A DNA stretch of 64,000 nt from Pseudalkalibacillus hwajinpoensis (GTDB taxonomy: Bacteria > Bacillota > Bacilli > Bacillales > Guptibacillaceae). Location: assembly GCF_039851965.1 (NCBI RefSeq), contig NZ_CP156674.1:3472001-3536000 (forward strand), read 5' to 3'. The notes beneath the pieces are model-generated. The model did no database searches. It was not told the DNA's origin and was given only the letters and a program-made list of their open reading frames with translations. Each line of letters opens with the position of its first letter. Within the stretch, counting starts at the first letter, position 1. A program made the translations under genes and the position numbers. Positions 1 to 8,186 of this stretch are shown in pieces.

Positions 1-1
1 A

Positions 2-1630
2 AAAACACAGCGCCTCGTAGGTGAAATTCGTGATTTTGAATACATCGTAACATCCACTAATTTAGAGGCACTTATTCTCGAGCTAAACTTAATTAAAAAA
101 CATGATCCAAAATATAACGTTATGCTTAAGGATGATAAAAGCTATCCTTATATAAAAATTACTTCAGAAGAACACCCCCGGCTAATTACAACTCGAAAGA
201 TTAAGAAAGATAAAGGGAAATACTTTGGTCCTTATCCTAATGCCTATGCTGCAAGTGCTACGAAAAAGTTACTTGATCGACTTTACCCATTACGAAAATG
301 CAGAAAGATGCCCGATCGTGTCTGTCTTTATTACCATATCGGTCAATGCCTTGCCCCGTGCGTGAAAGACGTTTCTGAAGAACAGAATAAGGAAATGATT
401 GAAGGAATTACGCGCTTTTTAAATGGTGGCCATCAGGAAGTAAAGGAGGATCTGGAGCACAAAATGGGTATCGCTTCTGAAAATATGGACTTTGAGCGAG
501 CGAAAGAATACCGTGATCTGATGTTTCATATTGATAAAGTGATGGAAGTACAGAAGATCCAAACAAATGATGGAATTGATCGAGATATTTTTGGATACAG
601 CTTTGATAAGGGCTGGATGTGCGTTCAGGTCTTTTTCGTGAGGCAGGGGAAGCTGATTGAGCGGGATGTGTCGCTTTTCCCATTTTATAATGAAGCTGAA
701 GAAGATTTCCTAACGTACATTGGACAGTTCTATCTTCAAAAGAACCATCCAAAGCCAAAGGAAATACTTTTGCCACATGAAGTGAATGCTGAAATGGTTG
801 GAGAGCTTCTTCAAACACCAGTACTTCAGCCTAAGCGTGGGAAAAAGAAAGAACTTGTGGAACTGACAATGAAAAATGCATCGATTGCGTTAAATGAAAA
901 GTTCTCATTAATTGAGCGTGATGAAAATCGAACCATTGATGCTGTTGAAAACCTGGGGGAAAAACTCGGAATTGATGCACCACTTCGCATTGAAGCATTT
1001 GATAACTCTAATATTCAGGGAACAAACCCGGTTTCTGCTATGGTTGTATTTTTGGACGGTAAAGCAAAGAAAAACGAGTATAGAAAGTACAAAATCAAAA
1101 CGGTTGAAGGTCCTAATGATGTTGGTTCAATGAAAGAGGTCGTTCGGAGAAGGTATTCAAGAATGTTAAAAGAGAGCGGTCCACTTCCTGATTTGATTAT
1201 AATTGATGGAGGAATTGCTCAAATACAGGCTGCGAAAGATGTGCTTGAGAATGAGCTTGGGCTTGATATCCCGGTGTGTTCTTTAACAAAAGATGAGAAG
1301 CATAAAACATCTCACCTTCTCATTGGCGATCCCCCCATAGGTGTCTATCTTCCAAGAAACAGTCAGGAATTTTATCTTCTGCAACGCATTCAGGATGAAG
1401 TCCATCGATTTGCCATTACGTTTCATCGTCAGCTTCGCGGAAAATCGATGTTAAAATCAAGCCTTGATGATATCCCGGGGATTGGTGAGAAACGTAAAAA
1501 GAAGCTTCTCAATCATTTCGGATCGATTAAGAAGATGAAGGAAGCAAGCGTAAATGATCTACAGGAAGCTGGTTTACCAAAAAGTGTAGCAGAGGAATTA
1601 GTAGTACGGTTTGAAAATCAAACGAACTAA
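2..1630 (+). CDS. uvrC: Excinuclease ABC subunit C, 5' end missing
   Basis: UvrC makes the dual incisions around UvrAB-marked DNA lesions in nucleotide excision repair. The reading frame is already open at base 2, so the start lies upstream of the window; about 542 residues are visible of a family length near 590. Visible in order: the end of the GIY-YIG nuclease domain (LKDDKSYPYIKI, then the Cys-rich CLYYHIGQCLAPC), a UVR-type helical segment, the RNase H-like second nuclease (IEAFDNSNIQGT and LIIIDGGIAQI carry its acidic residues), and a C-terminal helix-hairpin-helix pair (IPGIGEKRKKKLL). Followed directly by the lysC promoter. No defect is visible in the part present. Confidence 0.97.
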   Translation, partial: KTQRLVGEIRDFEYIVTSTNLEALILELNLIKKHDPKYNVMLKDDKSYPYIKITSEEHPRLITTRKIKKDKGKYFGPYPNAYAASATKKLLDRLYPLRKCRKMPDRVCLYYHIGQCLAPCVKDVSEEQNKEMIEGITRFLNGGHQEVKEDLEHKMGIASENMDFERAKEYRDLMFHIDKVMEVQKIQTNDGIDRDIFGYSFDKGWMCVQVFFVRQGKLIERDVSLFPFYNEAEEDFLTYIGQFYLQKNHPKPKEILLPHEVNAEMVGELLQTPVLQPKRGKKKELVELTMKNASIALNEKFSLIERDENRTIDAVENLGEKLGIDAPLRIEAFDNSNIQGTNPVSAMVVFLDGKAKKNEYRKYKIKTVEGPNDVGSMKEVVRRRYSRMLKESGPLPDLIIIDGGIAQIQAAKDVLENELGLDIPVCSLTKDEKHKTSHLLIGDPPIGVYLPRNSQEFYLLQRIQDEVHRFAITFHRQLRGKSMLKSSLDDIPGIGEKRKKKLLNHFGSIKKMKEASVNDLQEAGLPKSVAEELVVRFENQTN

Positions 1631-1644
1631 TTTGTGAGAACATC

Positions 1645-1673
1645 TTGCGGCTTTCTAATAAGTCCGTTATAAT
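1645..1673 (+). promoter_or_regulatory. Sigma-A promoter of lysC
   Basis: TTGCGG at 1645-1650 and TATAAT at 1668-1673 are separated by 17 bases. This lies 35 bases upstream of the first conserved block of the lysine riboswitch, so the transcript would carry the whole aptamer. Confidence 0.75.
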
Positions 1674-1707
1674 GAGTGAAATTTAATAGTTCCAACACTT
1701 CGATATT

Positions 1708-1898
1708 TGAAGTGATGGTAGAGGCGCAAAAACCAATAGTATGCTTACTTGAGAGTGATAAGGCTCCGTGATAGAAGCTGAAAGGGGAATTTGCCGAAGC
1801 AGAAAGGCGCTTATACGTCTGAAGCTGGACCTGTATTGAAGAAATACAGGGCTGTCATCCAGGGCCAACCCGGGTTATGGATGGAGAACTATCTCACA
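1708..1898 (+). ncRNA. Lysine riboswitch (L box) aptamer
   Basis: The leader of lysC contains the conserved L-box blocks in the right order: GATGGTAGAGGCGC near 1714, the block around AAAGGGGAATTTGCCGAAGC near 1780-1799, GGGCTGTCATCC near 1848-1861, and the closing GGAGAACTATCTC near 1881-1893. In this family the five-helix junction binds lysine and favours formation of the downstream terminator, lowering aspartokinase synthesis when lysine is plentiful. Boundaries are approximate. Confidence 0.93.
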
Positions 1899-1927
1899 TA
1901 AGGGCGTTTTCTTGGATTTGTTTTGAA

Positions 1928-1962
1928 AACAACAGTGAGGTTCTTCTCATTGTTGTTTTTTT
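1928..1962 (+). terminator. Riboswitch expression-platform terminator
   Basis: AACAACAGTGAG (1928-1939) pairs with CTCATTGTTGTT (1946-1957) and is followed by a T run. It sits between the L-box aptamer and the lysC coding region, so it is the regulated terminator. Confidence 0.9.
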
Positions 1963-2135
1963 GTACTTAAGCATCCTGAATTATTAAGAAAGGATCAAAG
2001 TATAAGGAAAGCGAATAGTTTTCCATCGCTTTCTGAAATATCCAGTTCAACTCTTGTTAAGTGAGTATTGTAGAAGTGCTCAGGCACTTTATGAAAAAAG
2101 AGAAACCAGTTACAGGAGAGAAAGGATTTGAGAGA

Positions 2136-3371
2136 GTGGGACTACGTGTATTGAAATTCGGAGGTACGTCTGTTGGCGATGTAGAGAAAATTAAAAATGT
2201 TTCGCGAAGACTGATTGATGCTGTAAATGCAGGTGATGAAGTAGTAGCCGTCGTATCTGCTATGGGGAAAACAACTGATGAACTTGTTGGATTAACGAAA
2301 GGAATCACAGCTAAACCGTCTTCTCGGGAACTTGACATGCTTCTTACAACAGGGGAACAGGTGACAACAGCACTGCTTTCAATGGCCCTAAATGATGCTG
2401 GTTATGATGCGATATCATTAACAGGCTGGCAGGCTGGAATTAAAACAGAAGCGCTTCACGGTAATGCAAGAATCCTTGATATTGAGGCAGAACGAATGAA
2501 TAAGCACCTTGCAGAAGGTAAGATTGTCATTGTTGCAGGATTTCAGGGACTTACCGAAACAGATGATATTGCAACGCTCGGAAGAGGTGGGTCAGATACA
2601 ACGGCTGTTGCTATCGCCGCAGCCCTTCAAGCAGATCGCTGTGAAATCTATACAGATGTTAATGGGGTCTACACAACGGACCCACGCTACGTAAAAGCAG
2701 CTAGAAAACTTTCTACGATTTCATATGATGAAATGCTTGAACTTGCAAATCTTGGAGCTGGTGTATTACACCCGAGAGCTGTTGAATTTGCCAAGAATTA
2801 CAACATTTTGCTTGAGGTACGCTCAAGCTTTACGGATGAACCAGGTACGTTAATCGAGGAGGTTGTATCAATGGAACAAAATTTAGTGGTAAGAGGTCTG
2901 GCATTTGAAAGTAACGTTACGAAAATTACCATTTCGGGACTTCCAAATGAAATTACAACGCTTCCTTCGCTGTTTTCTTCACTCGCAGCGAATGGCATAA
3001 ATGTCGATATTATTATCCAGAGTACGAATGAAAAGAATACAACAAGTATTTCGTTTTCAATTGAAACAGCTTTTCTTGAACTGACTCTTGATGTTCTTCG
3101 TCGCATTAAAGTTAAATTACCGTATGAAAATATTTTCCATGAATCTAATCTGGCAAAGGTATCGATTGTTGGTTCTGGAATGATTTCAAATCCAGGTGTA
3201 GCAGCGCAAATGTTTGAAGTTCTTGCAGATCATGGAATTGAAATGAAAATGGTTAGCACTTCTGAAATCAAAGTTTCAACCATCGTACCTGAAGAAAAAA
3301 TGATTTATGCAATTGAATCACTTCACGATCAATTTCAGCTTGATGAGAGAACACCGGTAAAGCAAATGTAA
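2136..3371 (+). CDS. lysC: Aspartokinase (lysine-responsive), alpha subunit
   Basis: Aspartokinase phosphorylates aspartate, the first step toward lysine, diaminopimelate, methionine and threonine. I place the start at GTG 2136: it has AAAGGA nine bases upstream and gives MGLRVLKFGGTSVGDV, matching the family start, whereas the longer frame from 2061 adds 25 unrelated residues. The product is 411 residues, close to the B. subtilis LysC length. Visible are the kinase KFGGTSVG motif at the N-terminus, GRGGSDTTAVA and TDPR in the catalytic domain, and two C-terminal ACT domains from about residue 250. Expression is governed by the upstream lysine riboswitch. An internal start produces the small subunit. 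Confidence 0.96.
   Translation: MGLRVLKFGGTSVGDVEKIKNVSRRLIDAVNAGDEVVAVVSAMGKTTDELVGLTKGITAKPSSRELDMLLTTGEQVTTALLSMALNDAGYDAISLTGWQAGIKTEALHGNARILDIEAERMNKHLAEGKIVIVAGFQGLTETDDIATLGRGGSDTTAVAIAAALQADRCEIYTDVNGVYTTDPRYVKAARKLSTISYDEMLELANLGAGVLHPRAVEFAKNYNILLEVRSSFTDEPGTLIEEVVSMEQNLVVRGLAFESNVTKITISGLPNEITTLPSLFSSLAANGINVDIIIQSTNEKNTTSISFSIETAFLELTLDVLRRIKVKLPYENIFHESNLAKVSIVGSGMISNPGVAAQMFEVLADHGIEMKMVSTSEIKVSTIVPEEKMIYAIESLHDQFQLDERTPVKQM
2856..2873 (+). promoter_or_regulatory. Internal RBS and start for aspartokinase beta subunit
   Basis: Inside lysC, GAGGAGG (2856-2862) lies eight bases before an in-frame ATG at 2871, beginning MEQNLVVRGLAF. It is codon 246 of the large subunit. In B. subtilis aspartokinase II the beta subunit is made from the equivalent internal start, so this site should yield a 166-residue regulatory subunit containing only the ACT domains. 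Confidence 0.8.
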
Positions 3372-3376
3372 TCAAA

Positions 3377-3404
3377 AAGGAGACCAGATTTGGTCTCCTT
3401 ATTT
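3377..3404 (+). terminator. Terminator of lysC, also serving yslB
   Basis: AAGGAGACCA (3377-3386) and TGGTCTCCTT (3391-3400) form a perfect 10-bp stem with a GATT loop. It lies between convergent lysC and yslB; T-rich and A-rich flanks suit both directions. Confidence 0.85.
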
Positions 3405-3846
3405 ACTCGATTTTATCTTTTAAGTCCCATTTAACGGTGAACTGCACATCGTTCTTTTTGTCAGTTTCATAGGCTTCAGTGATGCAACGCAGCATATTTT
3501 GAAACTGTTCTGCTAAAAAGCCGGCTTCAAGCTGATAACAACCTGTTCGACTTGTTTTCATGCGTTCATCAATTAATGGAGACTGGAGCGAGTAAGTCAT
3601 TTCGTTTTTCTTTTCTTGTTGAGCTTCTAACTTTCCCCATCCTGCATTCATGAAAAATTGCTCAATTTCTTCTTTTGAAGAAAGCGGAAACTTTCTGGCC
3701 ATTTCTTTTCCGGTCCAATAAAGGACAGCGGCCTGTTCGGTACCAAGAAGTTCTGGCAGTAGAATCTCTCTATAAAATTCATAGCCGAACGCTGTTGTTT
3801 CGATTTCATGACTATAATCAATTGTGTCTGTACGCTTCTTAAACAT
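3403..3846 (-). CDS. yslB: YslB family protein (DUF2507)
   Basis: A soluble 147-residue protein of unknown biochemical function, recognised by its position between lysC and sdhC on the opposite strand, as in B. subtilis, and by the conserved LLGTEQAAVLYWTGKEMARKFP segment (given here only in part). The fold resembles the small ligand-binding V4R-like proteins, but I cannot assign a ligand. An AGGAGG seven bases before the ATG supports the start. No membrane segment or signal peptide is visible. It shares a terminator with lysC. Confidence 0.85.
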   Translation of the reverse strand: MFKKRTDTIDYSHEIETTAFGYEFYREILLPELLGTEQAAVLYWTGKEMARKFPLSSKEEIEQFFMNAGWGKLEAQQEKKNEMTYSLQSPLIDERMKTSRTGCYQLEAGFLAEQFQNMLRCITEAYETDKKNDVQFTVKWDLKDKIE

Positions 3847-4002
3847 AGATTCCTCCTAGCTTATCTGCTTCAATTATAACGTTTACTTGCAAAATGCTCT
3901 ATAGCACGATAGATATAAATTAAGAAAAGTTCTAAAGAAAGAAAATGAGAAAAAATGGTGTCAATTAAACCAATTTTGAAAAGTCTAAATGTACGCGTTT
4001 TC

Positions 4003-4031
4003 TTGACGCTCCTAAATGATGAGAGTACAAT
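4003..4031 (+). promoter_or_regulatory. Sigma-A promoter of sdhCAB
   Basis: TTGACG (4003-4008), 17 bases, TACAAT (4026-4031). It leaves a 5' leader of about 110 bases before sdhC. The rest of the 300-base gap between yslB and sdhC is AT-rich and shows no gene. Confidence 0.75.
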
Positions 4032-4149
4032 GGTTATGTCAAATATAATCGACAGAAAGCGATGATTTCTGTGCATGCAAAGACTTTTAATAGTAGAAAA
4101 TGCACTGACAGATGGTAGCTTAACAACTTAAAAGGGGGACACACTAAAC

Positions 4150-4758
4150 ATGGCCGCAAGTCGAGACTTTGTAAGCCGAAAATTGCATTCGCTTCTTGGA
4201 GTAATACCACTCGGACTCTATGTTACGCAACATCTTACAGTAAACTATTTTGCAACAAGAGGCCCCGAGGCATTTAATGACGCAGCACATTTTATGGAGA
4301 GCCTCCCTTATCGGTATCTTCTTGAGATCTTTGTCATTTTCTTACCGCTCTTATTCCATGCGATATACGGTGTATATATCGCGTTTCAATCCAAAAATAA
4401 CGTAAGCAGCTATAGCTATTTACGAAACTGGATGTTTTATTTACAGCGGATTTCTGGTGTGATCGTGCTTATTTTTGTCACCTGGCACGTATGGCAGACA
4501 AGGATACAGGCTGCAATGGGAGCAGAAGTTAACTTCCAGATGATGACTGATATTCTATCTAATCCAGGAATGATGATCTTTTACATCATTGGTGTCGTTG
4601 GTACGGTCTTCCATTTTGCGAATGGCTTATGGTCATTCTTCGTAAGCTGGGGCTTTACAGTAACACCGAAATCACAGCGTGCAATGACTTATGTGACAAT
4701 GGTGATTTTCCTTGCCCTTTCAGTCGTTGGTATTCGCGCACTATTCGCATTTGTATAA
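4150..4758 (+). CDS. sdhC: Succinate dehydrogenase cytochrome b558 subunit
   Basis: Membrane anchor of respiratory complex II; it binds two hemes and passes electrons from succinate to menaquinone. The 202-residue protein shows five hydrophobic helices and the expected His ligands, for example H28 in YVTQH, with others in LFHA, TWH and VFHF. It is the single-anchor type of Gram-positive complex II. Start ATG 4150 follows AAAGGGGGAC. First gene of the sdhCAB operon; the next gene begins 77 bases downstream. Confidence 0.97.
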   Translation: MAASRDFVSRKLHSLLGVIPLGLYVTQHLTVNYFATRGPEAFNDAAHFMESLPYRYLLEIFVIFLPLLFHAIYGVYIAFQSKNNVSSYSYLRNWMFYLQRISGVIVLIFVTWHVWQTRIQAAMGAEVNFQMMTDILSNPGMMIFYIIGVVGTVFHFANGLWSFFVSWGFTVTPKSQRAMTYVTMVIFLALSVVGIRALFAFV

Positions 4759-4835
4759 GAAATTGAACAGTCTTCACCACCAAGTCTGATACATAACTTT
4801 CAGACAGAGCCAGCAATTAAGGGGGAACCGTTCTT

Positions 4836-6599
4836 ATGAGTAAAGGTAAATTAGTAATAGTTGGAGGCGGCCTTGCCGGGCTGATGGCTACCATCAAAGC
4901 GGCAGAAGCAGGAATGAATGTAGATTTGTTATCGATCGTTCCAGTTAAGCGATCTCACTCTGTGTGCGCGCAGGGAGGCATTAACGGGGCTGTTAATACA
5001 AAAGGAGAAGGGGATTCTCCATGGGAGCACTTTGATGATACAGTTTACGGAGGAGACTTCCTTGCAAATCAGCCTCCGGTAAAAGCAATGTGTGACGCTG
5101 CACCGGGGATCATACACTTGATGGACCGGATGGGTGTTATGTTTAATAGAACACCTGAAGGCCTGCTTGACTTTAGACGCTTTGGTGGTACACAGCATCA
5201 CCGTACTGCGTTTGCAGGCGCAACGACAGGTCAGCAGCTTCTTTATGCACTTGACGAACAGGTTCGTCGTCATGAGGTAGCAGGCCTTGTAACAAAATAT
5301 GAAGGCTGGGAATTCCTCTCTGCCATTCTTGATGACGAAGGTGTATGTCGTGGGGTTGTAGGTGAGAACCTTACAACTTCTGAAATTCGAAGTTTTGAAG
5401 CAGATGCTGTTATTATGGCAACCGGTGGACCAGGTATTATTTTTGGTAAGAGTACAAATTCCGTTATTAATACTGGTTCAGCTGCTGGAGCATTATATCA
5501 GCAAGGTGCGATCTATTCTAATGGTGAATTTATCCAAATTCACCCAACTGCCATACCTGGGGACGATAAATTAAGACTAATGAGTGAGTCGGCACGTGGA
5601 GAAGGTGGGCGTGTTTGGACATATAAAGACGGCAAGCCATGGTATTTCCTTGAGGAAAAATACCCTGCGTATGGAAACCTTGTTCCACGTGACATTGCAA
5701 CTAGAGAAATTTTTGACGTTTGTGTTAGTCAAAAACTTGGTATTAACGGTGAGAACATGGTTTATCTTGATCTTTCACATAAAGATTCGAAAGAACTTGA
5801 TGTAAAGCTTGGCGGAATTATTGAAATCTATGAAAAATTCATGGGTGATGATCCTCGAAAAGTTCCAATGAAGATATTCCCGGCAGTTCACTATTCTATG
5901 GGTGGTCTATGGGTTGATTTTAATCAACAAACCAATATTCCAGGGTTATTTGCAGCAGGAGAATGTGACTACTCTCAGCATGGTGGAAATCGTCTTGGAG
6001 CAAACTCACTTCTATCTTCTATCTATGGCGGAATGGTTGCGGGACCTAATGCAGTTGATTACATTAATGGGCTTGAAACGACAGTTGAAGATCTTTCATC
6101 AACGCTATTCGAGAAGCATCAGCAGGAAGAGCAGTCAAAGCAGGATGCTATTTTAAAAATGAATGGAACAGAGAATGCTTATCAAATCCATAAAGAGCTT
6201 GGCGAATGGATGACGGCTAATGTTACGGTTGTAAGAAATAACGAGAAACTTAAGGAAACAGATAATAAAATCCAGGAATTGATGGAACGTTACGAGAACA
6301 TCAATATTAATGATACATCAAAATGGAGCAATCAGGGAGCGTCGTTTACACGTCAACTTTCAAATATGTTGCAGCTTGCACGAGTGATTACAATAGGCGC
6401 ACTTAACCGCAATGAAAGCCGTGGCGCACATTACAAACCTGATTTTCCTGAGCGAAATGACGATGAATGGCTAAAAACAACAATGGCGAAATACGATGCA
6501 GTAAACAATAAACCAGAATTCTACTATGAAGAAGTTGATACATCATTAATTACACCTCGTAAACGTGATTATTCGAAGAAGAAAGCGGGGAAAAATTAA
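4836..6599 (+). CDS. sdhA: Succinate dehydrogenase flavoprotein subunit
   Basis: Oxidises succinate to fumarate using covalently bound FAD on the inner face of the membrane. Of 587 residues, GGGLAG at 10-15 is the dinucleotide-binding turn, H41 in RSHSVCAQGG is the expected covalent FAD site, and HGGNRLGANSL and the RGEGGR region hold substrate-binding residues. Length matches the family. AAGGGGGAA precedes the ATG. Its stop overlaps the sdhB start by one base (TAATG), indicating translational coupling. Confidence 0.98.
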   Translation: MSKGKLVIVGGGLAGLMATIKAAEAGMNVDLLSIVPVKRSHSVCAQGGINGAVNTKGEGDSPWEHFDDTVYGGDFLANQPPVKAMCDAAPGIIHLMDRMGVMFNRTPEGLLDFRRFGGTQHHRTAFAGATTGQQLLYALDEQVRRHEVAGLVTKYEGWEFLSAILDDEGVCRGVVGENLTTSEIRSFEADAVIMATGGPGIIFGKSTNSVINTGSAAGALYQQGAIYSNGEFIQIHPTAIPGDDKLRLMSESARGEGGRVWTYKDGKPWYFLEEKYPAYGNLVPRDIATREIFDVCVSQKLGINGENMVYLDLSHKDSKELDVKLGGIIEIYEKFMGDDPRKVPMKIFPAVHYSMGGLWVDFNQQTNIPGLFAAGECDYSQHGGNRLGANSLLSSIYGGMVAGPNAVDYINGLETTVEDLSSTLFEKHQQEEQSKQDAILKMNGTENAYQIHKELGEWMTANVTVVRNNEKLKETDNKIQELMERYENININDTSKWSNQGASFTRQLSNMLQLARVITIGALNRNESRGAHYKPDFPERNDDEWLKTTMAKYDAVNNKPEFYYEEVDTSLITPRKRDYSKKKAGKN

Positions 6600-7357
6600 T
6601 GAGTGAAGAACGTACTGTTACACTAAAGATAAAAAGGCAGGATGGACCTGAATCCTCTTCATATGAAGAAACGTTTACAATTCCCTATCGTCAGAATATG
6701 AATGTGATCTCTGCTTTAATGGAGATTAGACGGAATCCGATTAATGCAAAAGGGGAAAAAACAACCCCAGTTGTTTGGGAAATGGGTTGTCTTGAAGAAG
6801 TATGTGGTGCGTGTTCAATGGTGATCAACGGAAAGCCAAGGCAATCGTGTACGGCGCTTGTCGATAAACTGGAACAGCCTATTCGTCTTGAGCCGATGAC
6901 AACATTTCCTGTTGTCAGAGACCTTGCGGTGGATCGAAGCAGAATGTTCGATGCTCTGAAGAAGGTTAAAGCGTGGATTCCGATTGACGGTACGTATGAT
7001 CTGGGTCCTGGACCAAGAATGCCAGAGAACAAGCGACAATGGGCTTATGAACTTTCAAAATGTATGACATGTGGTGTTTGTTTGGAAGCATGCCCTAACG
7101 TAAATAGTCGTTCAGAATTTATTGGACCTGCAGCTGTTTCACAGGTTCGACTGTTTAATGCTCATCCAACTGGTGCGATGAACAAAGAAGAACGTCTTGA
7201 AGGATTGATGGGGGATGGAGGACTAGCGAATTGCGGTAATTCACAAAACTGTGTGCAATCCTGTCCGAAAGGGATTCCACTTACAACGTCAATCGCTGCA
7301 ATGAATAGAGCAACATCTCTACAAACATTTAAGAACTTCTTCGGAAGTGATCATTAA
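6599..7357 (+). CDS. sdhB: Succinate dehydrogenase iron-sulfur subunit
   Basis: Carries electrons from the flavoprotein to the cytochrome subunit. The 252-residue protein has the plant-type 2Fe-2S motif (CLEEVCGACSM, with a further Cys in RQSC) and two C-terminal cluster motifs, CMTCGVCLEACP and CGNSQNCVQSCP, for the 4Fe-4S and 3Fe-4S centres. Last gene of the operon, followed by a strong terminator. Confidence 0.98.
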   Translation: MSEERTVTLKIKRQDGPESSSYEETFTIPYRQNMNVISALMEIRRNPINAKGEKTTPVVWEMGCLEEVCGACSMVINGKPRQSCTALVDKLEQPIRLEPMTTFPVVRDLAVDRSRMFDALKKVKAWIPIDGTYDLGPGPRMPENKRQWAYELSKCMTCGVCLEACPNVNSRSEFIGPAAVSQVRLFNAHPTGAMNKEERLEGLMGDGGLANCGNSQNCVQSCPKGIPLTTSIAAMNRATSLQTFKNFFGSDH

Positions 7358-7360
7358 GAA

Positions 7361-7389
7361 AAAGGATCCCACTTCGGGATCCTTTTTTT
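7361..7389 (+). terminator. Terminator of sdhCAB
   Basis: AAAGGATCCC, loop ACTTC, GGGATCCTTT: a perfect 10-bp stem followed by further T residues, starting three bases after the sdhB stop. Confidence 0.93.
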
Positions 7390-7553
7390 GCATTTATAGC
7401 CGAGCTTCCTTATGGCGGCTACTTAAAAACTTTGATAAAAAGAGTACTTTTGTAGCGATGTTAAATATTTCTCAGGAAATGAAGAATGCACAAGAAGCAT
7501 GTCAGGATAAGGAAGCGATCGAAGTGAACGTAAAAGACTACTGTTTATCTGTA

Positions 7554-7580
7554 ACACGTCGGAGTGAAATACATATATTG
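7554..7580 (+). promoter_or_regulatory. Possible sigma-K promoter of gerE
   Basis: CATATATTG at 7572-7580 is one base off the sigma-K -10 pattern CATAnnnTA, with AC dinucleotides at 7554-7557 at about the right distance. gerE is sigma-K dependent in B. subtilis. The match is short, so this is tentative. The rest of 7390-7636 shows no recognisable gene. Confidence 0.35.
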
Positions 7581-7636
7581 TATGGACTATATAATTTCAG
7601 ATGAAGTTGCTTTGTTGCCCTATCGAGGAGGGTGGA

Positions 7637-7864
7637 ATGTTGAAAGGTAACCACTACCGACCGAAGCCGCTATTAACAAAGAGAGAAAGAGAAGTATTTG
7701 AATTACTTGTACAGGACAAAACAACAAGAGAAATAGCAGAAGAGCTGTTTATTAGTGAAAAAACAGTTCGGAACCATATATCCAATACGATGCAAAAGCT
7801 GGGGGTAAAGGGGCGTTCCCAGGCTGTTGTCGAATTGCTTCGACTGGGAGAGTTAGAAATTTAG
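7637..7864 (+). CDS. gerE: Late mother-cell sporulation regulator GerE
   Basis: LuxR/FixJ-type DNA-binding protein that, with sigma-K, activates late coat genes in the mother cell. I use ATG 7637 (75 residues) with GAGGAGGG just upstream; this matches the compact GerE of about 74 residues that has no receiver domain. Almost the entire protein is the helix-turn-helix: PLLTKREREVFELL, then TTREIAEELFISEKTVRNHI (recognition helix) and GVKGRSQAVVELLRLGELEI. In B. subtilis ysmA lies between sdhB and gerE; here it is absent. Confidence 0.96.
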   Translation: MLKGNHYRPKPLLTKREREVFELLVQDKTTREIAEELFISEKTVRNHISNTMQKLGVKGRSQAVVELLRLGELEI

Positions 7865-7868
7865 AATT

Positions 7869-7895
7869 GCCGGCTGGGTTAAAAGCCGGCCTTTT
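7869..7895 (+). terminator. Terminator of gerE
   Basis: GCCGGCT (7869-7875) pairs with AGCCGGC (7884-7890), followed by CTTTTATCTT. It begins four bases past the gerE stop. Confidence 0.85.
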
Positions 7896-8107
7896 ATCTT
7901 CTCTAAAAACGCCATAAAAAGTTACTATTTACTATCTTGAAATACTTAGTTATATCATTGAATGTGTAGTAGAGCACTATCTTTTTTTTGACAATGGTAG
8001 TAAACTAAACCAAGGTAGTCAGCATGAATGGAAGTCAATTAAGTTAGCGAATTACTGTGAGTAGCTGATGCTAACAAATGTTTACATAGGATTGGAACGT
8101 TTTCTCA

Positions 8108-8136
8108 TTGACGATCCATGTGTTATTTACTATTAT
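8108..8136 (+). promoter_or_regulatory. Sigma-A promoter of glcT
   Basis: TTGACG (8108-8113), 17 bases, TATTAT (8131-8136), about 45 bases upstream of the glcT start. The 210 bases between the gerE terminator and this promoter show nothing recognisable. Confidence 0.65.
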
Positions 8137-8186
8137 TAATACGTTCAAACCATAAATGAAACCGGTTTAATAAGGGGAATTTGAAC

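Noticed and set aside
408..818. Long leftward frame inside uvrC
   Set aside because: Antisense shadow of uvrC without RBS or recognisable product.
2061..2135. Extended start of lysC at ATG 2061
   Set aside because: The added residues are not family-like and GTG 2136 has a good RBS and matches the known N-terminus.
7347..7463. Frame beginning in the sdhB end and running through the terminator
   Set aside because: It reads through the strong sdhCAB terminator hairpin and has no RBS.
8084..8104. Possible catabolite (cre) site GGAACGTTTTC upstream of glcT
   Set aside because: It is one base short of the 14-base cre spacing and lacks several defined bases.
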